64,000 nucleotides of DNA, taken from contig NC_087080.1 of NCBI RefSeq assembly GCF_026151205.1, positions 381,812 through 445,811 of the forward strand. The letters run 5' to 3'. The notes below the pieces were generated by a model. It was not told where the DNA came from. It saw nothing but the letters and a program-made list of their open reading frames with translations, and made no database searches. The stretch comes from Bolinopsis microptera (lineage: Eukaryota > Ctenophora > Tentaculata > Lobata > Bolinopsidae). Position numbers and translations under genes: made by a program. Shown here piece after piece: positions 1 to 13,227 of this stretch (position 1 is the first letter of the stretch; each line of letters opens with the position of its first letter).

Positions 1-190
1 GGCTACTAGTACTGATTCGTGGATAATGTGTCATGTTTCAGTACATCACCACCAATATAATGCCCTTTTGAAAGGTTGGGTGTCTTAATTATTATCCGAA
101 AAAAAACAGTTAGTACCGTGGGTGGGGGTCTTTTGTAAAAATTCCAAAAATTACACTTAGTCGACGTCACGTACGAACCTTAGTACCCGA

Positions 191-659
<469 letters not shown>

Positions 660-663
660 CACA

Positions 664-974
664 GTGTTACGTATAATGTTCGTGTGTATGTGTTATTGTT
701 TGTGTGTAATGTTTGTGTGTAATGTTTGTGTGTAATGTTTGTGTGTAATGTTCGTGTGTAATGTTTGTGTGTAATTTTTGTGTGTAGTGTTCGTGTGTAA
801 TGTTTGTGTGTAATGTTTGTGTGTAATGTTTGTGTGTAATGTTTGTGTGTAATTTTTGTGTGTAATGTTTGTGTGTAATGTTTGTGTGTAATGTTTGTGT
901 GTTATGTTTGTGTGTTATGTTCGTGTGTAATGTTCGTGTGTAATGTTTGTGTGTAATGTTTGTGTGTAATGTTT
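664..974. repeat. 13-bp minisatellite (TGTTTGTGTGTAA)n
   Basis: About 24 copies of a 13-bp GT-rich unit directly abut the poly(C) tract. Variants include TTCG for TTTG and TTTTT for ATGTTT. No open frame of note. Confidence 0.9.
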
Positions 975-1505
975 TAAAACAGTAAGATGGCTTATAAAAT
1001 GTTATTGGTAAGAAATGATTAGTTGTTTGTAATTCTCCCAGGGTGTATGATTTATGTTTAATTTCTATTCAACAATTCCTCGATCTCCTGCATTCTTCTA
1101 AAATAATTACTATAGTTACTACAGTAACGTAGTTTCCATGGTTACTGCATTCTTCTTATCAGGGACTGTTCACTCTCATAATTCAAATTTCAAACATATT
1201 TTGAATTTTTCATTCCTTAATCTCATCCCTGTTTTCATTGTGTTATAGTTGTAACGGGTTTGTAGGTGTGTGTATCTCTCATCTCGCTAGCTTTGTGAAC
1301 ACTAGTTTGTAGCAGTTAGTGTAACAACTAATTAATCTGGTGTGTGTAATTAGTGTAATTAAGTAATTAGTTAATTAGTGTAATAACTAGTGTAATTAGT
1401 TAATTCGTGTAATCTATTCATTATTTTCTTATTATAACTAAACTAAAATTTAAACTATAACAGAATTTCAAACGTTTTTATCGATCGCTCAATTGCTAAA
1501 CATTA
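975..1505. other. AT-rich intergenic stretch
   Basis: No gene is recognised. Between about 1320 and 1415 there are degenerate repeats of TTAGTGTAA and TAATTAG. The rest is AT-rich and looks unconstrained. Confidence 0.5.
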
Positions 1506-1508
1506 GTG

Positions 1509-1627
1509 TTCTTTAGAGGGGGAGAGGGGGGTCCAGCCTGTTCTTTAGGGGGGGGGGGGTCCAGCCTGCTCTTTAGGGGGGGGGGGAGGTCCAGCCTGTT
1601 CTTTAGGGATGGGGGGGGGGGGGGGGG
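1509..1627. repeat. Four copies of a G-run repeat
   Basis: Each unit of roughly 28-32 bp reads TCTTTAG, a G-run of variable length, then GTCCAGCCTG. The final unit ends in a run of about 17 G. The G-runs make this a potential G-quadruplex cluster, and run length may be misassembled. Confidence 0.8.
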
Positions 1628-1917
1628 TAACTTACCCAATGAATATTATACGGGGCTTTACGGTAGGCATTACGTAAGTAGGTTACCTAGCAAAGCTATT
1701 AGCTCTAAAGTACCCAGCCCTCATCACATTAGAGAATCAATGTTTTGTCAGTATCAGTATCAGTGATTCAGTATCAGTGATTCAGTAGTAGTATTCTGTA
1801 TCAGTAGTATGTATGTAGTATGTTTAATGTATATTGGTTTTATGTTGCTTTATTCACTGTGTGGTAGGAACTAAAAGAAGCAGACAATGAAACACTATTC
1901 AGTAACTGCTAACTACA

Positions 1918-2250
1918 ATGGTAATTTGGTAACTATGGTAACTAATATACTACGGTTGGTTACTAGGTTAACTAACTAACTATGGTAACTATGGTAACTG
2001 AATAACATGGTTACTTAGTATCTATGGTCACTATGACAACTGTAGTAATTAGATAACTATGGTTACTCAGTAACTATTTTAACTAAGTAGTAAGTAACTA
2101 TTTTAACTAAGTTAACATGATAACTATGTTAACTGTGGTAACTGTGGTAACTGTTGTAACTGCGGTAACTGTGGTAACTGTGGTAACTATGGTAACTGGG
2201 GTAACTTAGTAACGTAGTAATGTAGTAACTATGGTAACTTAGTAACTATG
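1918..2250. repeat. Degenerate 9-bp GGTAACTAT repeats
   Basis: Diverged copies of GGTAACTAT and GGTAACTGT, some in register (2128-2215), are mixed with TTAGTAACT variants. The unit holds the half-site GTAAC that recurs in many other arrays of this window. It looks like an old, decayed array. Confidence 0.7.
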
Positions 2251-2506
2251 ATTACTCAGGATGTATATTTTGTGAAATGTATTTACGTCGCGTCGTTAGT
2301 TCTACTAAACAGGTTACTCAAATATGCACTGTAAAAAAAATGTATAAGCCTGAAAATTAACCAAAAAGCAATTATTTTGATAGAAAAACACGAGTCATTA
2401 GTCTAATGGTAACTATGGTAACTTTAATTACTCATCAGTCTATGTAATCAGTCTATTTAATGAGAAGTTTGCTAACAATCAGGTGAAACTTAATCCTTTG
2501 TGAAAA

Positions 2507-5500
2507 CTATTTCAGTAGTAGTAGTAGTAGGGCTATTTAGAGCACACTATTTCGGTAGCAGTAGTAGTAGGGCTATTTAGAGCACACTATTTCAGTAGCA
2601 GTAGTAGTAGGGCTATTTAGAGCACACTATTTCAGTAGCAGTAGTAGTAGGGCTATTTAGAGCACACTATTTCAGTAGCAGTAGTAGTAGGGCTATTTAG
2701 AGCGAACTATTTCAGTAGCAGTAGTAGTAGGGCTATTTAGAGCACAATATTTCAGTAGCAGTAGTAGTAGGGCTATTTAAAGCACACTATTTCGGTAGCA
2801 GTAGTAGTAGGGCTATTTAGAGCACACTATTTCAGTAGCAGTAGTAGTAGGGCTATTTAGAATACACTATTTCAGTAGCAGTAGTAGTAGGGCTATTTAG
2901 AGCACAACACTATTTCAGTAGCAGTAGTAGTAGGGCTATTTAGAGCACACTATTTCAGTAGCAGTAGTAGTAGGGCTATTTAGAGCACACTATTTCAGTA
3001 GCAGTAGTAGTAGGGCTATTTAGAGCCCACTATTTCAGTAGCAGTAGTAGTAGGGCTATTTAGAGCACACTATTTCAGTAGCAGTAGTAGTAGGGCTATT
3101 TAGAGCACACTATTTCAGTAGCAGTAGTAGTAGGGCTATTTAGAGCACACTATTTCAGTAGCAGTAGTAGTAGGGCTATTTAGAGCACACTATTTCAGTA
3201 GCAGTAGTAGTAGGGCTATTTAGAGCACACTATTTCAGTAGCAGTAGTAGTAGGGCTATTTAGAGCACACTATTTCAGTAGCAGTAGTAGTAGGGCTATT
3301 TAGAGCACACTATTTCAGTAGCAGTAGTAGTAGGGCTATTTAGAGCACAATATTTCAGTAGCAGTAGTAGTAGGGCTATTTAGAGCACACTATTTCAGGT
3401 AGCAGTAGTAGTAGGGCTATTTAGAGCACACTATTTCAGTAGCAGTAGTAGTAGGGCTATTTAGAATACACTATTTCAGTAGCAGTAGTAGTAGGGCTAT
3501 TTAGAGCACACTATTTCAGTAGCAGTAGTAGTAGGGCTATTTAGAGCACACTATTTCAGTAGCAGTAGTAGTAGGGCTATTTAGAGCACACTATTTCAGT
3601 AGCAGTAGTAGTAGGGCTATTTAGAGCACACTATTTCAGTAGCAGTAGTAGTAGGGCTATTTAGAATACACTATTTCAGTAGCAGTAGTAGTAGGGCTAT
3701 TTAGAGCACACTATTTCAGTAGCAGTAGTAGTAGGGCTATTTAGAGCACACTATTTCAGTAGCAGTAGTAGTAGGGCTATTTAGAGCACACCATTTCAGT
3801 AGCAGTAGTAGTAGGGCTATTTAGAGCACACTATTTCAGTAGCAGTAGTAGTAGGGCTATTTAGAGCACACTATTTCAGTAGCAGTAGTAGTAGGGCTAT
3901 TTAGAGCACACTATTTCAGTAGCAGTAGTAGTAGGGCTATTTAGAGCGAACTATTTCAGTAGCAGTAGTAGTAGGGCTATTTAGAGCACAATATTTCAGT
4001 AGCAGTAGTAGTAGGGCTATTTAGCAGTAGTAGTAGGGCTATTTAGAGCACACTATTTCAGTAGCAGTAGTAGTAGGGCTATTTAGAGCACACTATTTCA
4101 GTAGCAGTAGTAGTAGGGCTATTTAGAGCACACTATTTCAGTAGCAGTAGTAGTAGGGCTATTTAGAGCACACTATTTCAGTAGCAGTAGTAGTAGGGCT
4201 ATTTAGAGCACACTATTTCAGTAGCAGTAGTAGTAGGGCTATTTAGAGCACACTATTTCAGTAGCAGTAGTAGTAGGGCTATTTAGAGCGAACTATTTCA
4301 GTAGCAGTAGTAGTAGGGCTATTTAGAGCACACTATTTCAGTAGCAGTAGTAGTAGGGCTATTTAGAGCACACTATTTCAGTAGCAGTAGTAGTAGGGCT
4401 ATTTAGAGCACACTATTTCAGTAGCAGTAGTAGTAGGGCTATTTAGAGCACACTATTTCAGTAGCAGTAGTAGTAGGGCTATTTAGAGCACACTATTTCA
4501 GTAGCAGTAGTAGTAGGGCTATTTAGAGCACACTATTTCAGTAGCAGTAGTAGTAGGGCTATTTAGAGCACACTATTTCAGTAGCAGTAGTAGTAGGGCT
4601 ATTTAGAGCACACTATTTCAGTAGCAGTAGTAGTAGGGCTATTTAGAGCACACTATTTCAGTAGCAGTAGTAGTAGGGCTATTTAGAGCACACTATTTCA
4701 GTAGCAGTAGTAGTAGGGCTATTTAGAGCACACTATTTCAGTAGCAGTAGTAGTAGGGCTATTTAGAGCACACTATTTCAGTAGCAGTAGTAGTAGGGCT
4801 ATTTAGAGCACACTATTTCAGTAGCAGTAGTAGTAGGGCTATTTAGAGCACACTATTTCAGTAGCAGTAGTAGTAGGGCTATTTAGAGCACACTATTTCA
4901 GTAGCAGTAGTAGTAGGGCTATTTAGAGCACACTATTTCAGTAGCAGTAGTAGTAGGGCTATTTAGAGCACACTATTTCAGTAGCAGTAGTAGTAGGGCT
5001 ATTTAGAGCACACTATTTCAGTAGCAGTAGTAGTAGGGCTATTTAGAGCACACTATTTCAGTAGCAGTAGTAGTAGGGCTATTTAGAGCACACTATTTCA
5101 GTAGCAGTAGTAGTAGGGCTATTTAGAGCACACTATTTCAGTAGCAGTAGTAGTAGGGCTATTTAGAGCACACTATTTCAGTAGCAGTAGTAGTAGGGCT
5201 ATTTAGAGCACACTATTTCAGTAGCAGTAGTAGTAGGGCTATTTAGAGCACACTATTTCAGTAGCAGTAGTAGTAGGGCTATTTAGAGCACACTATTTCA
5301 GTAGCAGTAGTAGTAGGGCTATTTAGAGCCCACTATTTCAGTAGCAGTAGTAGTAGGGCTATTTAGAGCACACTATTTCAGTAGCAGTAGTAGTAGGGCT
5401 ATTTAGAGCACACTATTTCAGTAGCAGTAGTAGTAGGGCTATTTAGAGCACACTATTTCAGTAGCAGTAGTAGTAGGGCTATTTAGAGCACACTATTTCA

Positions 5501-5851
5501 GTAGCAGTAGTAGTAGGGCTATTTAGAGCACACTATTTCAGTAGCAGTAGTAGTAGGGCTATTTAGAGCACACTATTTCAGTAGCAGTAGTAGTAGGGCT
5601 ATTTAGAGCACACTATTTCAGTAGCAGTAGTAGTAGGGCTATTTAGAGCACACCATTTCAGTAGCAGTAGTAGTAGGGCTATTTAGAGCACACCATTTCA
5701 GTAGCAGTAGTAGTAGGGCTATTTAGAGCACACTATTTCAGTAGCAGTAGTAGTAGGGCTATTTAGAGCACACTATTTCAGTAGCAGTAGTAGTAGGGCT
5801 ATTTAGAGCACACTATTTCAGTAGCAGTAGTAGTAGGGCTATTTATTTCAG
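2507..5851. repeat. 40-bp satellite, about 83 copies
   Basis: The unit contains CTATTTCAGTAGCAG, then TAGTAGTAGGGCTATTTAG, then AGCACA. Copies are nearly identical. Period breaks occur near 2906 (4 extra bases), 3397 (1 extra base) and 4024 (a truncated unit). Recurrent variants such as AGCGAAC and AATACAC mark block duplications. Since 40 is not a multiple of 3 and stops are frequent, it is not coding. There are no unique spacers, so it is not a CRISPR array. Confidence 0.97.
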
Positions 5852-7169
5852 GGTCTGATATATGGGTGCTTCTTGCTTTTTCAGTGTTTTATCTCAGTAA
5901 CTATGGTAACTATGGTAACTATGGTAACTTAGTTACTTGTCGACCAAGTTACTTAGTTCAGTGTTTATCGACCTTTACAGATACTTATTTTTCTTATCTT
6001 CTTCGTTTCTCTTATGAAGGAACTTTTTTATGGGTGGGTAATTCTTATACCCAGTGTCACCTAGTCTAGGGAGTAGCTAAGGATCCATTGGATCTATGCG
6101 ATCTCCTCGGTCGACTCAGCCGAATGATAGGAAACTTAATTGAGGGTTAAATGAGGAGGAGTACCTGTTAAAAGTTCAAGAAACTTCTTAAGATACCCCT
6201 TCTATTCAGTGCATACTGTAAACATAGTTCTATTACTATATTAAACCCTGAGTAACCATAGTAACAGTCACAAACCCTGAATAACCATAGTAACAGTCAC
6301 AAATCCTTAATAACTATAGTTACTATAGTTACCAAGTTATTATGGTAACTTGGTTTCCATAGTTACTATAATTACTTAGTTTCCATAGTTACCTAATTTT
6401 TATTATTCCACGTAAACTATTGCTATTACAACAGAAATACGACGTAAGATCGTAAAACATCTTAAGAATGTGAGTTAGTTAAAACTAGAACTAATTTACT
6501 GGTAAATTTCCTTGTGACAATTTGCTTGCGTTAACGCACACAATATAATATATTATTATTAATATTCAGTTAATGCTCATATTATTCTGGTAGTAAGGTG
6601 AGTGAGTATCTCTGAAATTTTAAAATATTTTAAATTGTTTAGTTTCAATTGTGATCTTTAACTGTGCTAAAAGCGTGATGATGCAATATTCGCCCTATGT
6701 TACCATGGTTACGCCCTATGTTCCAGTAACTACTGCTAATCCTGCTTTGGGAAGAATTTCTTTACTGGGCACCCCGCATTCGCGTCATTTCCCGTACATT
6801 TCGACATCCTTGACAAGAAAAGTGTCAAACATTTATCGATATATTAGCCTAGATATCGTTTTTGGCATTCAGCTTGAATTTTTCGGGTTTTTATCCTGTC
6901 AGAATGTTGAATATTTCACAAAGCTCACACTTCTTCAAAAGGGCAAAACATTTTAGTTTTCAGAATCTGCCAGATGAGTTCCTGGTAGTGTTAGTTAGCT
7001 TTAGCTACTAACTATTTACTGTTCAGTGTAAATACTTGCTTAGGGTTGCTTGCGGAGTATGCTTGACAACATGTGCCCTACTTCAAACAATAAGTGCCCC
7101 TCAACTGCTCCTTCATAAACAATTGTCCTTGTCAGTAGCAGGTTTTGCGGGTGCTATGTGTACTGCTCG
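5852..7169. other. Intergenic, no gene recognised
   Basis: Short GGTAACTAT repeats lie at 5893-5926. Between 6245 and 6400 diverged copies of a unit with AACCATAGTAACAGTCAC are followed by GTTACC/GGTAAC fragments. Open frames of 60-100 codons are present (for example 6651-6956) but show no domain or convincing composition. Confidence 0.5.
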
Positions 7170-8818
7170 TGTTACCACTACACCATTGTTACATAATGCT
7201 ACACCCGACTACATAATGCTACACCCGGCTACATAATGCTACACCACTGCTACATAATGCTACACCCGGCTACATAATGCTACACCCGGCTACATAATGC
7301 TACACCACTGCTACATAATGCTACACCCGGCTACATAATGCTACACCCGGCTACATAATGCTACAACCTGCTACATAATGCTACACCACTGCTACATAAG
7401 GCAACACCATTGCTACATAATGCTACACCATTGCTACATAATGCTACACCATTGCTACATAATGCTACACCCGGCTACATAATGCTACACCCGGCTACAT
7501 AATGCTACACCATTGCTACATAATGCTACACCATTGCTACATAAGGCTACACCCGGCTACATAATGCTACACCACTGCTACATAATGCTACACCCGGCTA
7601 CATAATGCTACACCCGGCTACATAATGCTACACCACTGCTACATAATGCTACACCCGGCTACATAATGCTACACCCGGCTACATAATGCTACAACCGGCT
7701 ACATAATGCTACACCACTGCTACATAAGGCAACACCATTGCTACATAATGCTACACCATTGCTACATAATGCTACACCATTGCTACATAATGCTACACCC
7801 GGCTACATAATGCTACACCCGGCTACATAATGCTACACCATTGCTACATAATGCTACACCATTGCTACATAATGCTACACCCGGCTACTAATGCTACACC
7901 CCGCTACTAATGCTACACCCCTGCTACATAATACTACACCATTGTTACATAATGCTACACCACTGCTACATAAGGCAACACCATTGCTACATAATGCTAC
8001 ATCATTGCTACATAATGCTACACCATTGCTACATAATGCTACACCATTGCTACATAATGCTACACCCGGCTACATAATGCTACACCCGGCTACATAATGC
8101 TACACCATTGCTACATAATGCTACACCATTGCTACATAAGGCTACACCCGGCTACTAATGCTACACCCCGCTACTAATGCTACACCCCTGCTACATAATG
8201 CAACACCATTGTTACATAATGCAACACCATTGCTACATAATGCTACACCCGGCTACTAATGCTACACCCGGCTACTAATGCTACACCCCTGCTACATAAT
8301 ACTACACCATTGTTACATAATGCAACACCATTGTTACATAATGCAACACCATTGCTACATAATGCTACACCATTGCTACATAAGGCTACACCCGGCTACT
8401 AATGCTACACCCCGCTACTAATGCTACACCCCTGCTACATAATGCAACACCATTGTTACATAATGCAACACCATTGCTACATAATGCTACACCATTGCTA
8501 CATAATGCTACACCCGGCTACTAATGCTACACCCGGCTACTAATGCTACACCCCTGCTACATAATACTACACCATTGCTACATAATGCTACACCACTGCT
8601 ACATATTGCTACACCCGGCTACATAATGCTACACCACTGCTACATAATGCTACACCCGGCTACATAATACTACACCACTGCTACATATTGCTACACCACT
8701 GCTACATATTGCTACACCATTGCTACATAATGCTACACCATTGCTACATAATGCTACACCCCTGCTACATAATGCTACACCCGGCTACATAATGCTACAC
8801 CCGGCTACTAATGCTACA
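7170..8818. repeat. 20/21-bp minisatellite with ACATAATGCTACACC core
   Basis: About 80 units read CTACATAATGCTACACC followed by CGG (20 bp), ACTG or ATTG (21 bp). The order of unit types is duplicated: the rare variant AAGGCAAC recurs at about 7400, 7728 and 7974, intervals of 328 and 246 bp. This shows segmental amplification of multi-unit blocks. Confidence 0.95.
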
Positions 8819-8873
8819 ATGTTACTTGTAGCTATGATTAATAAAACCACTTATTTCAGCCCCCCTGATTCAG

Positions 8874-8897
8874 CCCCCCCCCCCCCCCCCCCCCCCC
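8874..8897. repeat. 24-bp poly(C) run
   Basis: An uninterrupted C homopolymer lies just after the 20/21-bp array. It is one of at least five C or G homopolymer tracts in the window. Confidence 0.9.
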
Positions 8898-9047
8898 TTT
8901 GATATACCTATATAATATATACATGATATTGCTAAATTATAAGTGTATTTCACTTTTGTAAGTTAATGTACAAGATTAGTGTAGCTTTTTGCAAGCAGCT
9001 TTAATTAGTGACACATAATTACCATAGTTACAGTGTGTAACTAGTGG

Positions 9048-9944
9048 TAACCACTAGTTACTGCTTTACTCTGCTGGTGTACCTTTACCACTAGTTACTG
9101 CTTTACTCTGCTGGTGTACCTTTACCACTAGTTACTGCTTTACTCTGCTGGTGTACCTTTACCACTAGTTACTGCTTTACTCTGCTGGTGTACCTTTACC
9201 ACTAGTTACTGCTTTACTCTGCTGGTGTACCTTTACCACTAGTTACTGCTTTACTCTGCTGGTGTACCTTTACCACTAGTTACTGCTTTACTCTGCTGGT
9301 GTACCTTTACCACTAGTTACTGCTTTACTCTGCTGGTGTACCTTTACCACTAGTTACTGCTTTACTCTGCTGGTGTACCTTTACCACTAGTTACTGCTTT
9401 ACTATGCTGGTGTACCTTTACCACTAGTTACTGCTTTACTCTGCTGGTGTACCTTTACCACTAGTTACTGCTTTACTCTGCTGGTGTACCTTTACCACTA
9501 GTTACTGCTTTACTCTGCTGGTGTACCTTTACCACTAGTTACTGCTTTACTCTGCTGGTGTACCTTTACCACTAGTTACTGCTTTACTCTGCTGGTGTAC
9601 CTTTACCACTAGTTACTGCTTTACTCTGCTGGTGTACCTTTACCACTAGTTACTGCTTTACTCTGCTGGTGTACCTTTACCACTAGTTACTGCTTTACTC
9701 TGCTGGTGTACCTTTACCACTAGTTACTGCTTTACTCTGCTGGTGTACCTTTACCACTAGTTACTGCTTTACTCTGCTGGTGTACCTTTACCACTAGTTA
9801 CTGCTTTACTCTGCTGGTGTACCTTTACCACTAGTTACTGCTTTACTCTGCTGGTGTACCTTTACCACTAGTCACTGCTTTACTCTGCTGGTGTACCTTT
9901 ACCACTAGTCACTGCTTTACTCTGCTGGTGTACCTTTACCACTA
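9048..9944. repeat. 37-bp satellite, about 24 near-identical copies
   Basis: The unit contains ACCACTAGTTACTGC, then TTTACTCTGCTGG, then TGTACCTTT. Almost every copy is identical. Exceptions are one A for C near 9412 and AGTCAC in the last two copies. Such homogeneity indicates recent expansion or efficient gene conversion. The array passes directly into the next repeat at 9945 through the shared sequence CCACTAGTTAC. Confidence 0.97.
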
Positions 9945-10126
9945 GTTACCATGGTTACAGCGTTTGTTACCATGGTTACAGTGTTTTTTACCATGATTAC
10001 AGTGTTTGTTACCATGGTTACAGTGTTTGATACCATGGTTACAGTGTTTGATACCATGGTTACAGTGTTTGATACCATGGTTACAGTGTTTGATACCATG
10101 GTTACAGCGTTTGTTACCATGGTTAC
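9945..10126. repeat. 21-bp repeat carrying an X-box-like core
   Basis: Eight to nine units of GTTACCATGGTTAC plus AGTGTTT, with GATACC replacing GTTACC in the middle units. Each unit is close to the RFX X-box palindrome GTTACCATGGTAAC. The period is a multiple of 3, so several frames stay open as shadows (MVTVFDT-like repeats); this is not evidence of a gene. Confidence 0.9.
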
Positions 10127-11200
10127 TGCTAGTTATCTGTCACTTGTTTCAGTTTTCACTACTCTTTTATAGGATGGGATTATTTTATTCATCTTTGGTC
10201 CGTCGGTGAAGACATTTTATTCTTTTGGATGATATTTGGGTTTTCTTTTGTAAGATATCTCATTTTTTCATCAGTCATTATTTTCCATTGTTGCTTTAAT
10301 TTGCATTCTTTGTTACCACGGTTACAGCAGGGTATATCCTCTGCTCAGTCCAGTGTCTTTTTGCTTTTAGTGCCCTTGCTATATATATTACGTGCTATGC
10401 AAGTTTTCATCGGTTATTTTTCTATTGTTAGTGCTTTTGTAACCGATTGTATTTAATATATATATATTATTATATATGCAAGTGGTATGACCGAGTAAAC
10501 ACGTACTATCGAGTATGGATCAATCAACACTACTGCAACCACGTACCGGTTACATAAATTAGTGTGTGGCAGTAATGTGTTAACATTGGCACAATTATAA
10601 CATCACAACAGGGTAAGAAAAGGTTAAATTCGTCACAAAACAAATTATAACTGTATTTTCTCCTTGTTAGCAGAATAACAAATTTATCAACGTAGGTACG
10701 TAACTAGATACGTGTTAGATGAAATAACATTATATTAAAATCGTATGTATGCTTCTTCAAAGCAGAGGTAGACATTGTTAATTTCGTCACATCAGCCAAT
10801 GTCACATCACAACAGTTCCTTTTGTTTTATAACAGTTGATTAATACACGGAATGTAGTAGTATATGCGTATTTTTACACACAAGTTGATATTGATGTTAT
10901 GCACGTAATAATAATATGTTAATCAAAGACTATTTCATTCTTTTATCGCTGTTTTTTAAATTTGACCTATGTACGATTTCGTATCATTTTTGTGACGATG
11001 TTAACTTCAATTTCCCTTAACTTGGATCAACTATATCGTCCTTATATAGAGTTTTTAGCCTTTCGAACCAAAATCGGATACAAATGATTTCAGAGATTCA
11101 CCCAAAATTTCAAATAATGTGACAGAATTAATTTTCAGAACTTGCGAACATGCTCGATAACTAATAGATCACTAATGTCAATAACGCTATTTTTAGTGAG
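10127..11200. other. AT-rich intergenic stretch
   Basis: No gene is recognised. CACATCACAACAG-like sequence occurs near 10601 and 10803, and several CGTCACA/TGTGAC motifs are scattered through 10600-11125. This may be a decayed transposon, but no terminal repeats could be defined. Confidence 0.45.
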
Positions 11201-11225
11201 CCCCCCCCCCCCCCCCCCCCCCCCC
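11201..11225. repeat. 25-bp poly(C) run
   Basis: A C homopolymer immediately precedes the 23-bp array at 11227. Confidence 0.9.
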
Positions 11226-11226
11226 G

Positions 11227-12131
11227 GGCTACGTGCCTGAGTACCTCCAGGCTACGTGCCTGAGTACCTCCAGGCTACGTGCCTGAGTACCTCCAGGCTA
11301 CGTGCCTGAGTACCTCCAGGCTACGTGCCTGAGTACCTCCAGGCTACGTGCCTGAGTGCCTCCAGGCTACGTGCCTGAGTGCCTCCAGGCTACGTGCCTG
11401 AGTACCTCCAGGCTACGTGCCTGAGTGCCTCCAGGCTACGTGCCTGAGTACCTCCAGGCTACGTGCCTGGTTACCATGGCTACGTGCCTGAGTACCTCCA
11501 GGCTACGTGCCTGAGTACCTCCTGGCTGCGTGCCTGAGTACCTCCAGGCTACGTGCCTGATTACCATGGCTACGTGCCTGAGTACCTCCAGGCTACGTGC
11601 CTGGTTACCATGGCTACGTGCCTGAGTGCCTCCAGGCTACGTGCCTGGTTACCATGGCTACGTGCCTGAGTACCTCCAGGCTACGTGCCTGAGTACCTCC
11701 AGGCTACGTGCCTGAGTACCTCCAGGCTACGTGCCTGAGTACCTCCAGGCTACGTGCCTGAGTACCTCCAGGCTACGTGCCTGGTTACCATGGCTACGTG
11801 CCTGAGTACCTCCTGGCTGCGTGCCTGAGTACCTCCAGGCTACGTGCCTGATTACCATGGCTACGTGCCTGAGTACCTCCAGGCTACGTGCCTGGTTACC
11901 ATGGCTACGTGCCTGAGTGCCTCCAGGCTACGTGCCTGGTTACCATGGCTACGTGCCTGAGTGCCTCCAGGCTACGTGCCTGGTTACCATGGCTACGTGC
12001 CTGAGTACCTCCAGGCTACGTGCCTGAGTGCCTCCAGGCTACGTGCCTGGTTACCATGGCTACGTGCCTGAGTGCCTCCAGGCTACGTGCCTGGTTACCA
12101 TGGTGACGTGCCTGAGTACCTCCTCAGTGTA
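11227..12131. repeat. 23/21-bp minisatellite alternating two unit types
   Basis: One unit is GGCTACGTGCCTGAGT plus ACCTCCA (23 bp). The other replaces the end by GGTTACCAT (21 bp), so GGTTACCATGG is created at the junction. About 40 units are present. A block holding the rare variants CCTGGCTGCG and CTGATTACCATGG occurs near 11520 and again near 11812, showing higher-order duplication. Confidence 0.95.
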
Positions 12132-12838
12132 CCTTATTGAGAATATCCTCAACTTCAAATAGGCATGTCCTTATAAGTAAAGCTCTTTAAATAGTCTATT
12201 GAATTGTAGTTTCTATTTGTTAGCTGACTGGTTACCTGACATCATTTCTACCTTGAAAACTTGTCCTGAATTTAAATCAACTATAACACGGTGCAATTAT
12301 AATGGATCAGGACCTGGTTACCATGGTTACGCTAATTCTCTTTAATTGACCATCAATTAAAGAGTTAGCAGTGTACCCGGATACTGCGTTGCCATGGTTA
12401 CAGCTTGTCAGATTTTTCTCACCATACACCACATAACTTGCAATACCGGTTTCTAACTTACAGTTAACACCTTCTCTGTTACCATGGTTACCACTACTAG
12501 TGGTTATCTTATCTGCCGTAGTGATTGTCAATTAAATCTCCGTTTGTAACCAGACGATAGTACTAAGTAAGTGGTGTAAGTTGTTCTTGCTAAACCCTTT
12601 TTTAAACTCAGACGTTTCTTTGGGGAACTTCTTTTTTCCAAAGTTTGCGGTAAATCGGGGTTTTACTGTATAATATTTAATAAGTAATTTCTTGTTTGTA
12701 GAATATTTGCGCTTGAAAAGGCGGCAGAAATCATGAAATCAGAGATTGTTCTATGATATTTCAATCATTAGTGTATAAAAGTTGTTTCAGAGCTATGGTA
12801 CATAACTCTGCGTGCTTATTAGGAACACACTATTATAG
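12132..12838. other. Intergenic with isolated X-box-like palindromes
   Basis: No gene is recognised. GTTACCATGGTTAC occurs at about 12317-12330 and 12479-12492, and TTGCCATGGTTAC near 12389. These single-copy sites share the core seen in the arrays. Confidence 0.5.
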
Positions 12839-13163
12839 TGGTTACTGTTGCTAGGTTACTGTTGCTAGGTTACAGTTGCTAGGTTACTGTTGCTAGGTTA
12901 CTGTTGCTAGGTTACTGTTGCTAGGTTACTGTTGCTAGGTTACTGTTGCTAGGTTACTGTTGCTAGGTTACTGTTGCTAGGTTACTGTTGCTAGGTTACT
13001 GTTGCTAGGTTACTGTTGCTAGGTTACAGTTGCTAGGTTAATAATAGGTTACTGTTGCTAGGTTACTGTTGCTAGGTTACTGTTGCTAGGTTACTGTCGC
13101 TAGGTTACTGTTGCTAGGTTACTGTTGCTAGGTTACTGTTGCTAGGTTACTGTTGCTAGGTTA
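12839..13163. repeat. 14-bp minisatellite (GTTACTGTTGCTAG)n
   Basis: About 23 near-identical copies, interrupted once near 13040 by TTAATAATAG. Both GTTACT and GTTGCT are X-box half-sites, but in direct rather than inverted arrangement. Confidence 0.95.
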
Positions 13164-13204
13164 CTACGCTACATAGTTCTGGGTGCATAGTAGGCACACA
13201 CTAT

Positions 13205-13227
13205 TATATCTGACTCAGTCAGATATA
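13205..13227. promoter_or_regulatory. 23-bp palindrome centred on an AP-1 site
   Basis: Arms TATATCTGACT (13205-13215) and AGTCAGATATA (13217-13227) are perfect inverted repeats around one C. The centre reads TGACTCAGTCA, giving the AP-1 (Fos/Jun) consensus TGACTCA. The palindrome is directly visible. That it is a binding site is inference. Confidence 0.5.

Noticed and set aside
2507-5851. CRISPR array
   Set aside because: Repeats are contiguous with no unique spacers and the context is eukaryotic.
6651-6956. 101-codon frame
   Set aside because: No domain. It includes translated GTTACCATGGTTAC-type repeat sequence.
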